Translations under genes and position numbers: made by a program
Assembly (NCBI GenBank): GCA_036272935.1
Contig: DATAXP010000125.1
Coordinates: 1 to 64,000, forward strand
Length of the DNA: 64,000 bases
DNA from: DATAXP01 sp036272935
Lineage (GTDB): Bacteria > Planctomycetota > Planctomycetia > Pirellulales > PNKZ01
Direction: 5' to 3'
In this document: piece by piece, positions 17,075-25,281 of the stretch
Position numbering within the stretch: position 1 is the first letter of the stretch
How the letters are laid out: each line of letters starts with the position of its first letter
The notes under the pieces: model-generated
The model's database searches: none
What the model was told of the DNA's origin: nothing
The model's input: only the letters and a program-made list of their open reading frames with translations

Positions 17075-20000
17075 TCACTTGTTCAGCACCTCATCCAAAT
17101 TCATCAGCGAGTTGCCGAGCATCGTCCAGGCGGCGAGTTCCGGGACGTTCAGCGCGGCGGCCGGCTTCGATTCGCCCACGATCACCAGTTTTTGCGCGTC
17201 GTCGGGGTGCGATTGGTAGTAGCTCAGGAAATCGAGCAGCGTCTGCTGGGCAATCACCGCTTCCTCGGCACGCAGCGGGCGGGCCAGCAGCCGCCGCGCC
17301 AAGGTGTCGAGCCGCTTGGCCGAGGCCGGCGAAGCTGCGAGCACGGTCTCGGCCAGGTGCCGCGCCGCCTCGACGAACTGTTCGTCGTTCATCGTCACCA
17401 GGGCTTGCAGCGGGGTGTTGGTGCGCTCGCGACGGACGGTACACTGCTCGCGACTGGGGGCGTTGAAAATGTCCATCGAGGCCGGCGGGGCCGACCGCTT
17501 CCAGAACGTGTACAAGCTGCGGCGGTACAAGCCTTCGCCGGTGTCGTGTTGGTAGAACCGGGTGTTGCTTCCGGTCATGGCGACCGCTTCCCACACGCCC
17601 TCGGGCTGGTACGGCTTCACGCTCGGCCCACCGATTTTCTCGATCAGCAGGCCGCTCGTTGCCAGGGCGTAATCGCGCACCATCTCGGCATCCATGCGGA
17701 AGTGCGGTCCGCGCGACAGCAACCGGTTCTGCGGATCCTTTTCGAGCTTCGCCGGAGTGGTGATCGCCGCCTGACGGTACGCGGCCGAAGTGACGAGCAG
17801 CTTGAACAGTTGCTTCACGTCCCAACCGTCTTCGCGAAACTCGACGGCGAGCCAATCGAGCAGTTCGGGATGGCTGGGCAGCTCGCCGGTGGTGCCGAAG
17901 TCGCCTGCTGTGCGCACCAGTCCGGTGCCGAACACTTCCTGCCAGAAGCGGTTCACCGTCACGCGCGCGGTGAGCGGATGCTCGGGCCTCACCAACCACG
18001 AGGCGAGGCCGAGCCGGTTGCGCGGCAGCTCCGGCGGCATCGGCGGGAGGATGTCGGGCGTTTCGGCCGGCACCTCGTCGCGGCGCTTGTCGTATTCGCC
18101 GCGGAACAGCACGTAAGCCATCGCCTCGTCATCGCGTTCGTTCATCACGTGGGCGATCGTGCCGCGCGTCTTGATGGCGTTCTCTTCGACCTTGAGCTTC
18201 TCGAACGCCGCCGTGGCCTTGCGATACGGCTCATCGAGCGCCGGCAGCCACCAGCCGTACAGCTTGTCCAGGTCGTCGCCCTTGCGATGCTTCGCCGGGC
18301 GCGCCACCTGGAACGCCGCGCGGCGCGTCTCGTTGATGAACGCAATCTCGCGCTGGCCAAGCTGCCGGCCATAGATGCGCAGATCCTGCACAAGCATGCC
18401 GTCAACGCGGTTCCCGCGGTTGCGCTGGCCCACCTTCAGCGGCACTTCGCCGCGCGTCGTGCCGCGCAGGCTGTTCACGGCGATGCCCGTCTTTTGCGGC
18501 TCGCCGTTGACGTACAGCTTCAGCCCGGCGGCGGTCGCCGAGCCGTCGTAGGTCATGAAGACGTGGTACCAGACGTTTTCCTTGAGCTTGGTCTTTGCCG
18601 AAACCTTGATGGCGTTGTCGGGCCATTGATGGATGATGTGCGACGCGAGCTGGCCGTTCTCCAGCCACAGGTCCCAGCCGCGATGCACCGGCGGGTCGCC
18701 CATGCGGGCCATGATCGCCCCGCTGGCGTTGGCCACCGGCAACTTGACCCAGGCTCCGGCGCTGAACGGTTGCTTGGTATCGAAATCGCCGACGTCCGGT
18801 AGTTCGATCACCGCCTTGTCGTTGACCTTGAACGCGTTGCCGATCAGGTGACCCTTATCGCTCGCCAATGGCGCGGCGAGTTTTACTTCGCGTGGCTCTC
18901 CGGCAACGGTGGCGTGAATCGCGTCGCCGTCTTTCTCATCGAGCGCGGCGACCAGGCGCAAATCCTTGGTCGAGATGCGTCCGGCGACCATCTCGGGCGT
19001 GGCCGTCTCGAGCCAGGTGTCGAATTCTTTGCGGGCCGCTTGCTTGCGATCGTCGATTTTCGCCTGGGCGGCGATGATCTCGCCGGCCAGCGCCGTCCAG
19101 CGGGCGCGGTCGTTCTCGGCGGGAATCACCACGATCGGCGGCGTGTCCTTGACGTTGCCGTCCTTGGCCGCCTGCGTGGTGTTGTTGAAGAACGCCGCCA
19201 TCTCGTAGAACTCGCGCTGCGTGAGCGGATCGAACTTGTGGTCGTGGCAGACCGCGCAGCCGGCGGTCAGCCCCATCCACACCTGGCTGGTCGTCTCGGT
19301 GCGATCGCGCGTGTACAGCACCAGGTACTCTTCGTCGATCAGCCCGCCTTCGCTGCTGGTGATGTTGCAGCGGTTGAAGCCCGAGGCGATACGCGTATCG
19401 AGCGTGGCATCGGGCAGCAAGTCGCCGGCCAACTGCTCGATCGTGAACCGGTCGAACGGCATGTTGGCGTTGAACGCGCCGATCACCCACTGGCGATACG
19501 ACCACATCTCGCGGAAGTTGTCGATGTGGATGCCATGTGTGTCGGCGTAGCGTGCGGCATCGAGCCAGTAGCGGCCGCGATGTTCGCCCCAGCGCGCACT
19601 GGCAAGCAGGTTGTCGACCAGCTTCTCATACGCATCGGCCGACTTGTCGGCGACGAACGCTTCCACTTCTTCCGCCTTCGGTGGCAGCCCGGCCAGATCG
19701 AGGCTCAGCCGGCGCGCCAACGTGCGGCGATCGGCTTCCGGGGCCGGCTCGAGTCCGCGCTTCTCCAACTCGGCCAGGATGAATCGATCGATCGGCGTGC
19801 GCACCCATTTTTCGTTCTTCACCTGCGGAGGCTCGGCACGCACCGGGGCGATGAACGACCAGTGCGGCTGGTACTCAGCCCCCTCGGCAATCCAGCGGCG
19901 GAGCGTCTCCTTTTGGGCTGCCGTCAGTTTCTTGTGCGAATCGTTCGGCGGCATCATCAGCTTGGGGTCGCCCGAGGCGATGCGCACCACCAGCTCGCTG

Positions 20001-20314
20001 TTCTCAGGGTCGCCCGGAACGATCGCCCCGGAGTCGACGGCCGCTTCGCGCTTGTCGAGCCGCAGGTCGGCCTTGCGGCTGGCGCTATCCGGCCCGTGGC
20101 AGGCGAAGCATTGCTCGGAAAGAATCGGCCGCACGTCGCGGTTGTATTGCGGCTTCTCGGCAGCGCCGGCGACGCTGGCCAGATAAAGCCACGCAACGAA
20201 GGTCAGTATCCGCGTGGGGCAGGCATTCCTGCCTGCCGACCTCGGCAAGCGGCAGAGGCAGACAAGAATGTCTGCCCCACGCGACACGCGGTAGGCGATT
20301 CGGACGATGGGCAT
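17075..20314 (-). CDS. DUF1549-LamG-DUF1553 protein with cytochrome-type haem site
   Basis: 1079 residues. Order: exported N-terminus, PSD1-type CFACHG haem motif (Cys69, Cys72, His73), DUF1549 with WIAEGAEYQPHWSF and TPIDRFILAELE, a LamG/concanavalin-like insertion (PFSAGAWVKLP...GLKLYVNGEP), then DUF1553 with NRLGLASWLVRPEHPLTARVTVNRFW and FNAPSREQC. Planctomycete surface or periplasmic protein paired with DUF1501. The start at 20314 (MPIVRIAYRVSR) lacks a clear ribosome site; residues 12-34 of its signal region are encoded by an in-frame palindrome (20213-20281). The ORF can be opened further upstream but without domain content. Confidence 0.9.
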   Translation of the reverse strand: MPIVRIAYRVSRGADILVCLCRLPRSAGRNACPTRILTFVAWLYLASVAGAAEKPQYNRDVRPILSEQCFACHGPDSASRKADLRLDKREAAVDSGAIVPGDPENSELVVRIASGDPKLMMPPNDSHKKLTAAQKETLRRWIAEGAEYQPHWSFIAPVRAEPPQVKNEKWVRTPIDRFILAELEKRGLEPAPEADRRTLARRLSLDLAGLPPKAEEVEAFVADKSADAYEKLVDNLLASARWGEHRGRYWLDAARYADTHGIHIDNFREMWSYRQWVIGAFNANMPFDRFTIEQLAGDLLPDATLDTRIASGFNRCNITSSEGGLIDEEYLVLYTRDRTETTSQVWMGLTAGCAVCHDHKFDPLTQREFYEMAAFFNNTTQAAKDGNVKDTPPIVVIPAENDRARWTALAGEIIAAQAKIDDRKQAARKEFDTWLETATPEMVAGRISTKDLRLVAALDEKDGDAIHATVAGEPREVKLAAPLASDKGHLIGNAFKVNDKAVIELPDVGDFDTKQPFSAGAWVKLPVANASGAIMARMGDPPVHRGWDLWLENGQLASHIIHQWPDNAIKVSAKTKLKENVWYHVFMTYDGSATAAGLKLYVNGEPQKTGIAVNSLRGTTRGEVPLKVGQRNRGNRVDGMLVQDLRIYGRQLGQREIAFINETRRAAFQVARPAKHRKGDDLDKLYGWWLPALDEPYRKATAAFEKLKVEENAIKTRGTIAHVMNERDDEAMAYVLFRGEYDKRRDEVPAETPDILPPMPPELPRNRLGLASWLVRPEHPLTARVTVNRFWQEVFGTGLVRTAGDFGTTGELPSHPELLDWLAVEFREDGWDVKQLFKLLVTSAAYRQAAITTPAKLEKDPQNRLLSRGPHFRMDAEMVRDYALATSGLLIEKIGGPSVKPYQPEGVWEAVAMTGSNTRFYQHDTGEGLYRRSLYTFWKRSAPPASMDIFNAPSREQCTVRRERTNTPLQALVTMNDEQFVEAARHLAETVLAASPASAKRLDTLARRLLARPLRAEEAVIAQQTLLDFLSYYQSHPDDAQKLVIVGESKPAAALNVPELAAWTMLGNSLMNLDEVLNK
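20213..20281. repeat. In-frame palindrome inside a signal-peptide coding region
   Basis: 69 bp; arms CGTGGGGCAGGCATTCCTGC on the left and the complement of CGTGGGGCAGACATTCTTGT on the right. Length is a multiple of three and it encodes residues 12-34 of the DUF1549/1553 protein (RGADILVCL...NACPT on the minus strand). Confidence 0.85.
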
Positions 20315-20452
20315 GGCGACGGACCGCTGGCGAGCCAGCGGAAGAAGGCACGGGCAAGGTGGGAAAGACCAACCGACGGCACGGCGCCCGTCGGCCGCCG
20401 AACCTCCAGCATACCGCGGATTTGCAACCCTCGGCAAGCAGTTTTGATAGTA

Positions 20453-20550
20453 GACGTCCCTCTCCGAGGGACGAAATGCAGCATCGCGAGTCGACACTGG
20501 GGCTACAACATCCGCAATCGCACAGTTCGTCCCTCGGAGAGGGACGTCGA
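20453..20550. repeat. Palindrome with self-complementary arms (GTCCCTCTCCGAGGGAC type)
   Basis: Two inverted arms, GACGTCCCTCTCCGAGGGAC and GTCCCTCGGAGAGGGACGTC, separated by about 55 nt. Each arm can also fold alone (GTCCCTC/GAGGGAC). It lies upstream of the DUF1549/1553 gene and downstream of the next minus-strand gene. Confidence 0.85.
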
Positions 20551-20560
20551 CGGTCGTCCG

Positions 20561-21376
20561 TCAGCCGGCGGGGCTGGTTGCCAGGAACTTCAGCGCGTCG
20601 AGACTGGCCAGCACGTCGGAACAGCTCACTTCCTGCCAGCCCGACAGCTTATGCCGCAGGATCGCCAACTTGAAGCTTTCGAAGGCCTCGGCCAGATCGT
20701 CGGGCAATTGCCGCAGCGATTCGAACGGGCTCGGCACGTCCTCGGCGGGTGCTTCGTCGGCTCTCGGCGAAGCATCGAACGGCACCGCGACCGGATCGCC
20801 ATACTCGTCGGCGGGCGACGCGGCCGAGTCGTCCGCGGCAGGCTCGCCGGGCACACGCACTTCATCGAGGGAAGGCCCCTCCGTGGGCACGTAATCCTCG
20901 TCCACTTCTGCCGACTCGTCGAGCGTCTCGTCGCTTGGCGGCGCGGTGCCGCCGAAGGCTTCGTAGCGCTCGGCGCGCATCTGGGAGATCGACCAATCGT
21001 TCTGTACCGCCCCTTCGAGCCATAGCTCGGCATCGTTCCAATCGAGCGCCGCCTGGAAATGGCTCCAATACAGGCCGGCGAATGTCTCGTGCTGTTGATG
21101 AAAACGTTCGTACACCCGGCGCAGCCGGCCGGCATGCTGAGAGCTGACGTGGCCGACGCGGCGGCTCCACGCCTCGTCGGAGTACTGCTGGCTGGACGCT
21201 CCCGAGGCCACGAGCGCCTCGCGCCATTCATGGATGATGCGTCCCTTTTCCCAGTTGGTCGTGCTGACCAGCCGCTGCCATTGCCCCAAGAAGGTGCGAG
21301 AAGTTTCGTCCGCCGTCGCCGCATCCAAGCCGAATTCGGTTTCCACGCGCGAGTGTCTCCATGCGCCGCAGTGCAT
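20561..21376 (-). CDS. Hypothetical planctomycete protein
   Basis: 271 residues from the chosen Met at 21376 (MHCGAWRHSRVETEFG). No known domain. The N-terminal half looks helical and conserved: FLGQWQRLVSTTNWEKGRIIHEWREAL, EAWSRRVGHVSSQHAGRLRRVYERF, HQQHETFAGLYWSHFQAALDWNDAELWLEGAVQNDWSISQMR. The middle is acidic and Pro/Ala/Asp-rich, probably disordered; the C-terminus LRQLPDDLAEAFESFKLAILRHKLSGW is helical. Start uncertain: the frame is open upstream but Arg-rich and unlike protein. Function unknown. Confidence 0.65.
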   Translation of the reverse strand: MHCGAWRHSRVETEFGLDAATADETSRTFLGQWQRLVSTTNWEKGRIIHEWREALVASGASSQQYSDEAWSRRVGHVSSQHAGRLRRVYERFHQQHETFAGLYWSHFQAALDWNDAELWLEGAVQNDWSISQMRAERYEAFGGTAPPSDETLDESAEVDEDYVPTEGPSLDEVRVPGEPAADDSAASPADEYGDPVAVPFDASPRADEAPAEDVPSPFESLRQLPDDLAEAFESFKLAILRHKLSGWQEVSCSDVLASLDALKFLATSPAG

Positions 21377-21551
21377 CGTGCCAGAATTGGGAGCGGCAAT
21401 TCTAGCGAGCGGCCGGCTGCAACGTCGCAACGAACTGGCCATAGCCGCGCCACTGCGCGATGGGCAGCCACATAAGTGCAGCCCAGGCTGCCGACTGCAC
21501 ACGATGAAAATTATGTGCGGCCGACACGGCACGTTGGGGATAACCTGTCCG

Positions 21552-21788
21552 CTAGGCTGGCGGAGCAGGATCGGGCGGCGGAGGCGCGGTCTCGCCCGCC
21601 TTGAACCCACACGCCTTGTGGGTGCCGTCGCAGAACGGTCGCCGCGATGATTGGCCACAGCGGCACAGCGATACCGTCGGTTTGTCCGGATTCGTGGCGA
21701 ACCGGTTCCCCAAGTGATCGACAATCGTCACCGGACCTTCAACCAGAAACGGACCATCGACCCGGCAACGGATGGTGACTTCGGCCAT
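21552..21788 (-). CDS. CDGSH iron-sulfur domain protein
   Basis: 78 residues. Carries CRCGQSSRRPFCDGTH, the C-x-C-x2-[ST]-x3-P-x-C-D-G-[ST]-H motif binding a 2Fe-2S cluster through three Cys and one His. The N-terminal half VTIRCRVDGPFLVEGPVTIVDHLGN is the beta strand region seen in bacterial members, and the tail is Pro-rich. Start at 21788 has GAGGGAG about 9 nt upstream. Role in redox or iron handling is inferred from the family. Confidence 0.9.
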   Translation of the reverse strand: MAEVTIRCRVDGPFLVEGPVTIVDHLGNRFATNPDKPTVSLCRCGQSSRRPFCDGTHKACGFKAGETAPPPPDPAPPA

Positions 21789-21901
21789 GAATCGCACTCC
21801 CTCTGGCGCTAGGATTGAACGAGTTCGGCGAGATTCTAGCGCGCGGCACGCAGTTGGGCAAACACAGCGCAAGGAGCCTGTTGAGAATTGATGGTCGCGG
21901 C

Positions 21902-21976
21902 TGTGGGAGGCGATTCCTATCGCCAAATCCTGCGCAGATGCGTGGCGCCGGTCGGCGAAAGGATTCGCCTCCCACA
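21902..21976. repeat. Palindrome family B (TGTGGGAGGCGATTCC), copy 1
   Basis: Left arm TGTGGGAGGCGATTCC, right arm GGATTCGCCTCCCACA, with inner TCGCC/GGCGA pairing. A second copy lies at 47587-47659. Here it precedes the CDGSH gene and pgpA, which are divergent. Confidence 0.88.
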
Positions 21977-22113
21977 TCTTTCACCTACCCCAGTTGGTAA
22001 TTCACTGGATTAACGATGCCGGACGTGCTACGGTGATAACCGACTCTGGGGGGAGTCAACCCACGCATTCGCGCAGGGAACGATTGCGCGAATAATGTTC
22101 TCCGGGCGGTGCC

Positions 22114-22686
22114 ATGGACGCATCGATGAAGGCCGATGGCCGGCTGATGCTCGTCAGTTGGTTTGGTTGCGGTTTCATTCAACCAGCACCCGGCACGGTC
22201 ACCTCCGGGGTGATTGTGGTCGGCTACGCGTTGTTGTGGCTGCTGATCGATGCGACCGTCGGTCCGGTAGCACCGGTAGAGCAGAGTACGGCTTTGGCGA
22301 TTTTTTCGCTGGCGATGTTTCTGGTCGGCACGTGGTACGGACCGTGGTCGGTCGAGTATTTCGCGGCGAATCCGGTCGCTCGGAGCTATGGCAAGAGCCT
22401 CGAGTCGGCCCAGCACGATCCCAGCGCGTTCGTGCTCGACGAGGTGGCCGGACAGGCGTTGGCCCTGGCCTTCGTGCCGGCCGAAGGAATTGTTGAGCTG
22501 CTGGTGCTGTGTGTCGCGGCATTCGTATTCTTTCGGCTGTTCGACGTGCTGAAGCCGTGGCCGATCAAACACCTCGAACGGCTGCCGGGCGGCTGGGGCA
22601 TCTGCGCCGACGACATGCTCGCCGGCGTGTACGCGGGGGCCGCCAGTTGGTGCGTCGTTGACGCCTGGCGTGCGCTGGGTGCGTAG
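22114..22686 (+). CDS. pgpA: Phosphatidylglycerophosphatase A
   Basis: 190 residues. Removes phosphate from phosphatidylglycerophosphate to give phosphatidylglycerol in the inner membrane. Family motifs: IQPAPGTVTSG, HDPSAFVLDEVAGQ (DE metal-binding pair), FFRLFDVLKPWPI, and WGICADDMLAGVYAG. Four hydrophobic segments. ATG at 22114 or 22126 are both possible. The TAG stop is followed immediately by a family-A palindrome. Confidence 0.93.
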   Translation: MDASMKADGRLMLVSWFGCGFIQPAPGTVTSGVIVVGYALLWLLIDATVGPVAPVEQSTALAIFSLAMFLVGTWYGPWSVEYFAANPVARSYGKSLESAQHDPSAFVLDEVAGQALALAFVPAEGIVELLVLCVAAFVFFRLFDVLKPWPIKHLERLPGGWGICADDMLAGVYAGAASWCVVDAWRALGA

Positions 22687-22713
22687 ACGCGCGGGGCAAG
22701 CCCCGCGGCTAAC
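22687..22713 (-). repeat. Family-A palindrome, copy 7
   Basis: Minus strand: GTTAGC (one T short), arms CGCGGGGC/GCCCCGCG, loop TT, CGT. It begins at the base after the pgpA stop codon and is in terminator position. Confidence 0.85.
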
Positions 22714-22761
22714 CGACGTTTGGATGCCCCTGGAAAAAACAGGAAATTGTTTTGAATTTGT

Positions 22762-22789
22762 TTGACACCTGCGCGGCGGAACATAAATA
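22762..22789 (+). promoter_or_regulatory. Sigma-70-like promoter of the Rrf2 gene
   Basis: TTGACA (22762-22767), 16-nt spacer, TAAATA (22784-22789), in an A/T-rich patch. A start near 22796 would give a leader of about 124 nt. Confidence 0.55.
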
Positions 22790-22816
22790 ATCGGCACGTC
22801 GAGGTGATTTGCGATT

Positions 22817-22914
22817 CACTGCCCGGCTCCGGGCGGTGCATCAGGCTCAAGCGACGGGGGTCGCTTGCAGTCGCGGGGTTTCGAACAGCCGTTACCAGTT
22901 AGGCGGGAGGTAAC
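22817..22914 (+). promoter_or_regulatory. Structured leader of the Rrf2 gene
   Basis: Three hairpins in the presumed leader: CACTGCCCGG/CCGGGCGGTG (22817-22838), AAGCGAC/GTCGCTT (22849-22866), and GTTACC/GGTAAC (22891-22914) whose loop and 3' arm contain the GGGAGG ribosome site. The last one could control translation. Not a riboswitch class I recognise. Confidence 0.45.
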
Positions 22915-22919
22915 CGGCA

Positions 22920-23366
22920 GTGAAAATGTCGCGTACGGTCATGTATGCCGTTCAGGCTGCGCTCCAGCTTGCGCAATCGGACGGAAGCCGGCCCATCCCG
23001 TGCAGCCAGATTGCCAACCAAGGGCAGATGCCCGAGCGGTTCCTGCTGCAAATTCTACGCAGCCTGGTGACGCACGGCATCTTGCACTCGACGCGCGGCG
23101 TCGACGGGGGCTACGGCCTCGATCGCTCACCCGCGGAAATTTCGCTGCTCGACATCATCGAGGCGGTCGAAGGGCCGCTGGTGTCGTTGCCGTTGGAAGG
23201 AGGCAGCGAAGAGTTGCAGATTCGGCTCAACGATGCCGTGTGCGGTGTCAACGCGCTGGTATCGCGCGAGCTGGGTTCGATCAAGCTGTCGCACCTGCTG
23301 GCTCCCGCCGTCGTGAACAATTCCGAGCCGCAGCTCATCGCCAGCGAGCGCGTGCTGACGAACTAG
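22920..23366 (+). CDS. Rrf2 family transcriptional regulator
   Basis: 148 residues. Winged-helix DNA-binding protein: MSRTVMYAVQAALQLAQ, IPCSQIANQGQMPERFLLQILRSLVTHGIL, then the wing STRGVDGGYGLDRSPAEISLLDIIEAVEGP. Iron-sulfur Rrf2 proteins (IscR, NsrR, RirA) have three clustered cysteines after the wing; here only one Cys (DAVCGVNAL) is present, so a cluster of that type is unlikely. GTG start at 22920 has GGGAGG 9 nt upstream; an ATG two codons later is also possible. Target genes unknown. Confidence 0.88.
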   Translation: MKMSRTVMYAVQAALQLAQSDGSRPIPCSQIANQGQMPERFLLQILRSLVTHGILHSTRGVDGGYGLDRSPAEISLLDIIEAVEGPLVSLPLEGGSEELQIRLNDAVCGVNALVSRELGSIKLSHLLAPAVVNNSEPQLIASERVLTN

Positions 23367-23453
23367 CAGGCTACGGACTACAGGCTACAGGGTTGCTGAG
23401 TCGACCCACATGGCTGCTTGCCGGCCGTAGCCCGTAGCCTGTAGCCTGTAGCC
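23367..23453. repeat. Iterated-unit palindrome (GGCTACA type), copy 1
   Basis: Left arm CAGGCTACGGACTACAGGCT, right arm of GTAGCCT units repeated about every 7-8 nt (GTAGCCCGTAGCCTGTAGCC). It occupies the entire 88-nt space between the Rrf2 stop and the next ATG. A relative is at 35072-35134. Confidence 0.85.
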
Positions 23454-23454
23454 C

Positions 23455-24252
23455 ATGCCCGACGCCGATCTGCTCCGACGCCAGGAAGCTGCTCTTCGCA
23501 TTGCCCGCGAAGCAGGCGACCTGACGCTGCGCTACTACCGCACGACCGACTTCGCCGTCGAGCTGAAGCACGATGCCACGCCGGTCACCGTGGCCGACCG
23601 GCAGGCGGAGCTGCTGTTGCGCGAGCGGATCGCCGCCGAGTTTCCCGACGACGGCGTGTTGGGCGAAGAACATGGCGAGCTGCCTGGCAGCTCGGGCTTC
23701 CGCTGGATTCTCGATCCGATCGACGGCACGAAATCGTTCGTCTCGGGAGTGCCGCTGTACGGGGCGCTGATCGGCATCGAGCACGGCGGACGCAGCGTGG
23801 TGGGGGTGATCCACATTCCCGCGCTCGGCGAGACCGCCTACGCCGCCACCGGCCACGGGGCATGGTACATCGGCCCCAAGGGGGATCACATCCGGGCGCG
23901 TGTCTCTGAAAAGCGCCGGCTCGGCGAATCGTTGTTCTGCACCTCCGAGATCAAGACGTTCGACCAGACCGGCCGGCGGGCAGTGTTCGATCGGCTGCAG
24001 TCGGCCGCCTGGCTCACCCGCACCTGGGGCGATTGCTTCGGCTACCTGCTGGTCGCCACGGGCCGGGCCGAGGTGATGGTCGACCCGAAGATGAACCTCT
24101 GGGATTGCGCCGCGCTACAGCCAGTGCTCGAAGAAGCCGGCGGCACGTTCACCGATTGGCAAGGCAGGCCGACGATCTACGCCCCCGAAAGCATCGCCAC
24201 CAACGGCCACATACTGGATGAAGTGTTGGCAATCGTCGCCGGGTCGCGGTAG
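23455..24252 (+). CDS. hisN: Inositol monophosphatase family; probable histidinol-phosphatase
   Basis: 265 residues. Mg-dependent phosphatase fold: TVADRQAE, GEEHG (metal-binding Glu), DPIDGTKSFVSG (metal-binding Asp residues and the KSF typical of HisN over SuhB), and WDCAALQPVLEEAGG near the end. HisN removes phosphate from histidinol phosphate in histidine biosynthesis. The ATG comes 1-2 nt after a palindrome and has no Shine-Dalgarno. Another inositol-phosphatase role cannot be excluded. Confidence 0.82.
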   Translation: MPDADLLRRQEAALRIAREAGDLTLRYYRTTDFAVELKHDATPVTVADRQAELLLRERIAAEFPDDGVLGEEHGELPGSSGFRWILDPIDGTKSFVSGVPLYGALIGIEHGGRSVVGVIHIPALGETAYAATGHGAWYIGPKGDHIRARVSEKRRLGESLFCTSEIKTFDQTGRRAVFDRLQSAAWLTRTWGDCFGYLLVATGRAEVMVDPKMNLWDCAALQPVLEEAGGTFTDWQGRPTIYAPESIATNGHILDEVLAIVAGSR

Positions 24253-24254
24253 CA

Positions 24255-24312
24255 GTAGGGTGGGCTATCCCGACCGCCTGTTCTCGCGCATAGTGGGCGA
24301 AGCCCACCCTAC
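24255..24312. repeat. Palindrome GTAGGGTGGGC...GCCCACCCTAC
   Basis: Arms GTAGGGTGGGCTATCCC and GGCGAAGCCCACCCTAC between convergent genes; likely bidirectional terminator. Its right arm provides the TAG stop codon (24309-24311) of the minus-strand phosphoesterase. Confidence 0.85.
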
Positions 24313-25232
24313 TTGGCTTGCGCCTTTTCCTTTGCTTCCTCCGCCGGGTCGTCGGTCCAGATGCCGTCGAGCATGAGGTTCGCCATGCGCGGTCCCTCGG
24401 CGGTCATCGTCACCCAGACAATGTGATCGAACTGACCTGCTGCCGGACCGGCCAAGCTGCTTCCGCCGCCGGTGGTGGCCAGCGTGTAGTAGCGATGCGA
24501 GCCGGATCGGTTGACCGCATAACGATGGTGATGCCCGGCAAACGCGGTGCGCGGCCGATCGCCGAGCAGCGATTCCATTCTCGACCAGTTCGCCAATGGG
24601 CCGTACTGCCACATCGGCTTGTGGATAAAGATGAACGTCCACCGCACCTTGGCGTTTTCGCGCAGCACTTCTTCGGCCCACGCCAGTTGCTCGTCGCTCA
24701 AGTGCCCCGGCTTCAACGTGCCGACCGTATAGTTGGGCGGGTCTTCGCTGTTGAGCACCAGCAGCAGCACGTCGCGATAGACGAAGTGGTAATAGGTGCG
24801 GCCGAATTGCTTTTGCCACAGCGCCAACGCGGACTCGTTTTTCAGATCGTGGTTGCCGGGAACGTAAAAGAACGGCATCTCCAGTTTCTCGACGGTCCCG
24901 TTGAAATCGCGCCATTGGGCTTCGGTGTCGGTATCGCCCGAGTGCGCGCCTTCGATCAGGTCGCCGATCGACATCACGAACTCGGGCTGCAATAGGTTCA
25001 GCTTCGGCATCGCGCTTTCGAACACGCCGGGGCGATGGCCGCCGGTGCGGTCTGAGACGATCGCGAATTGAAACGTTTGGGGATCGTTGTTCAGCCGCAG
25101 GTTCGTCCACGGGTTCTTCTCTTCGACGCGGATCGACAGTCCCGGCGGAGCTTCCGCTTCCGGCTTTGGAAACGCCGCTGCACGAGTTGCGATTGCCAGG
25201 ACTACGGCGGCGACGAAGCAAAGATAGCGCAT
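24309..25232 (-). CDS. Exported calcineurin-like metallophosphoesterase
   Basis: 307 residues with a signal peptide (about 1-21, cleaved after AAA). Di-metal phosphoesterase motifs: FAIVSDRTGG (usual DxH here DxT), MSIGDLIEG, VPGNHD, FIHKPMW and AGHHHRYAV. Substrate could be a phosphoester or phosphonucleotide in the periplasm; not identifiable. The stop codon lies in the downstream palindrome. Confidence 0.85.
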   Translation of the reverse strand: MRYLCFVAAVVLAIATRAAAFPKPEAEAPPGLSIRVEEKNPWTNLRLNNDPQTFQFAIVSDRTGGHRPGVFESAMPKLNLLQPEFVMSIGDLIEGAHSGDTDTEAQWRDFNGTVEKLEMPFFYVPGNHDLKNESALALWQKQFGRTYYHFVYRDVLLLVLNSEDPPNYTVGTLKPGHLSDEQLAWAEEVLRENAKVRWTFIFIHKPMWQYGPLANWSRMESLLGDRPRTAFAGHHHRYAVNRSGSHRYYTLATTGGGSSLAGPAAGQFDHIVWVTMTAEGPRMANLMLDGIWTDDPAEEAKEKAQAK

Positions 25233-25281
25233 CGAACAACTCCAACGAACGGGGCGATACGAAACGAGGCCGTACGAACGG

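Noticed and set aside
18848..21025. 725-residue open frame antisense to the DUF1549/1553 gene
   Set aside because: Shadow frame; runs across two minus-strand genes and a palindrome, no protein-like composition.
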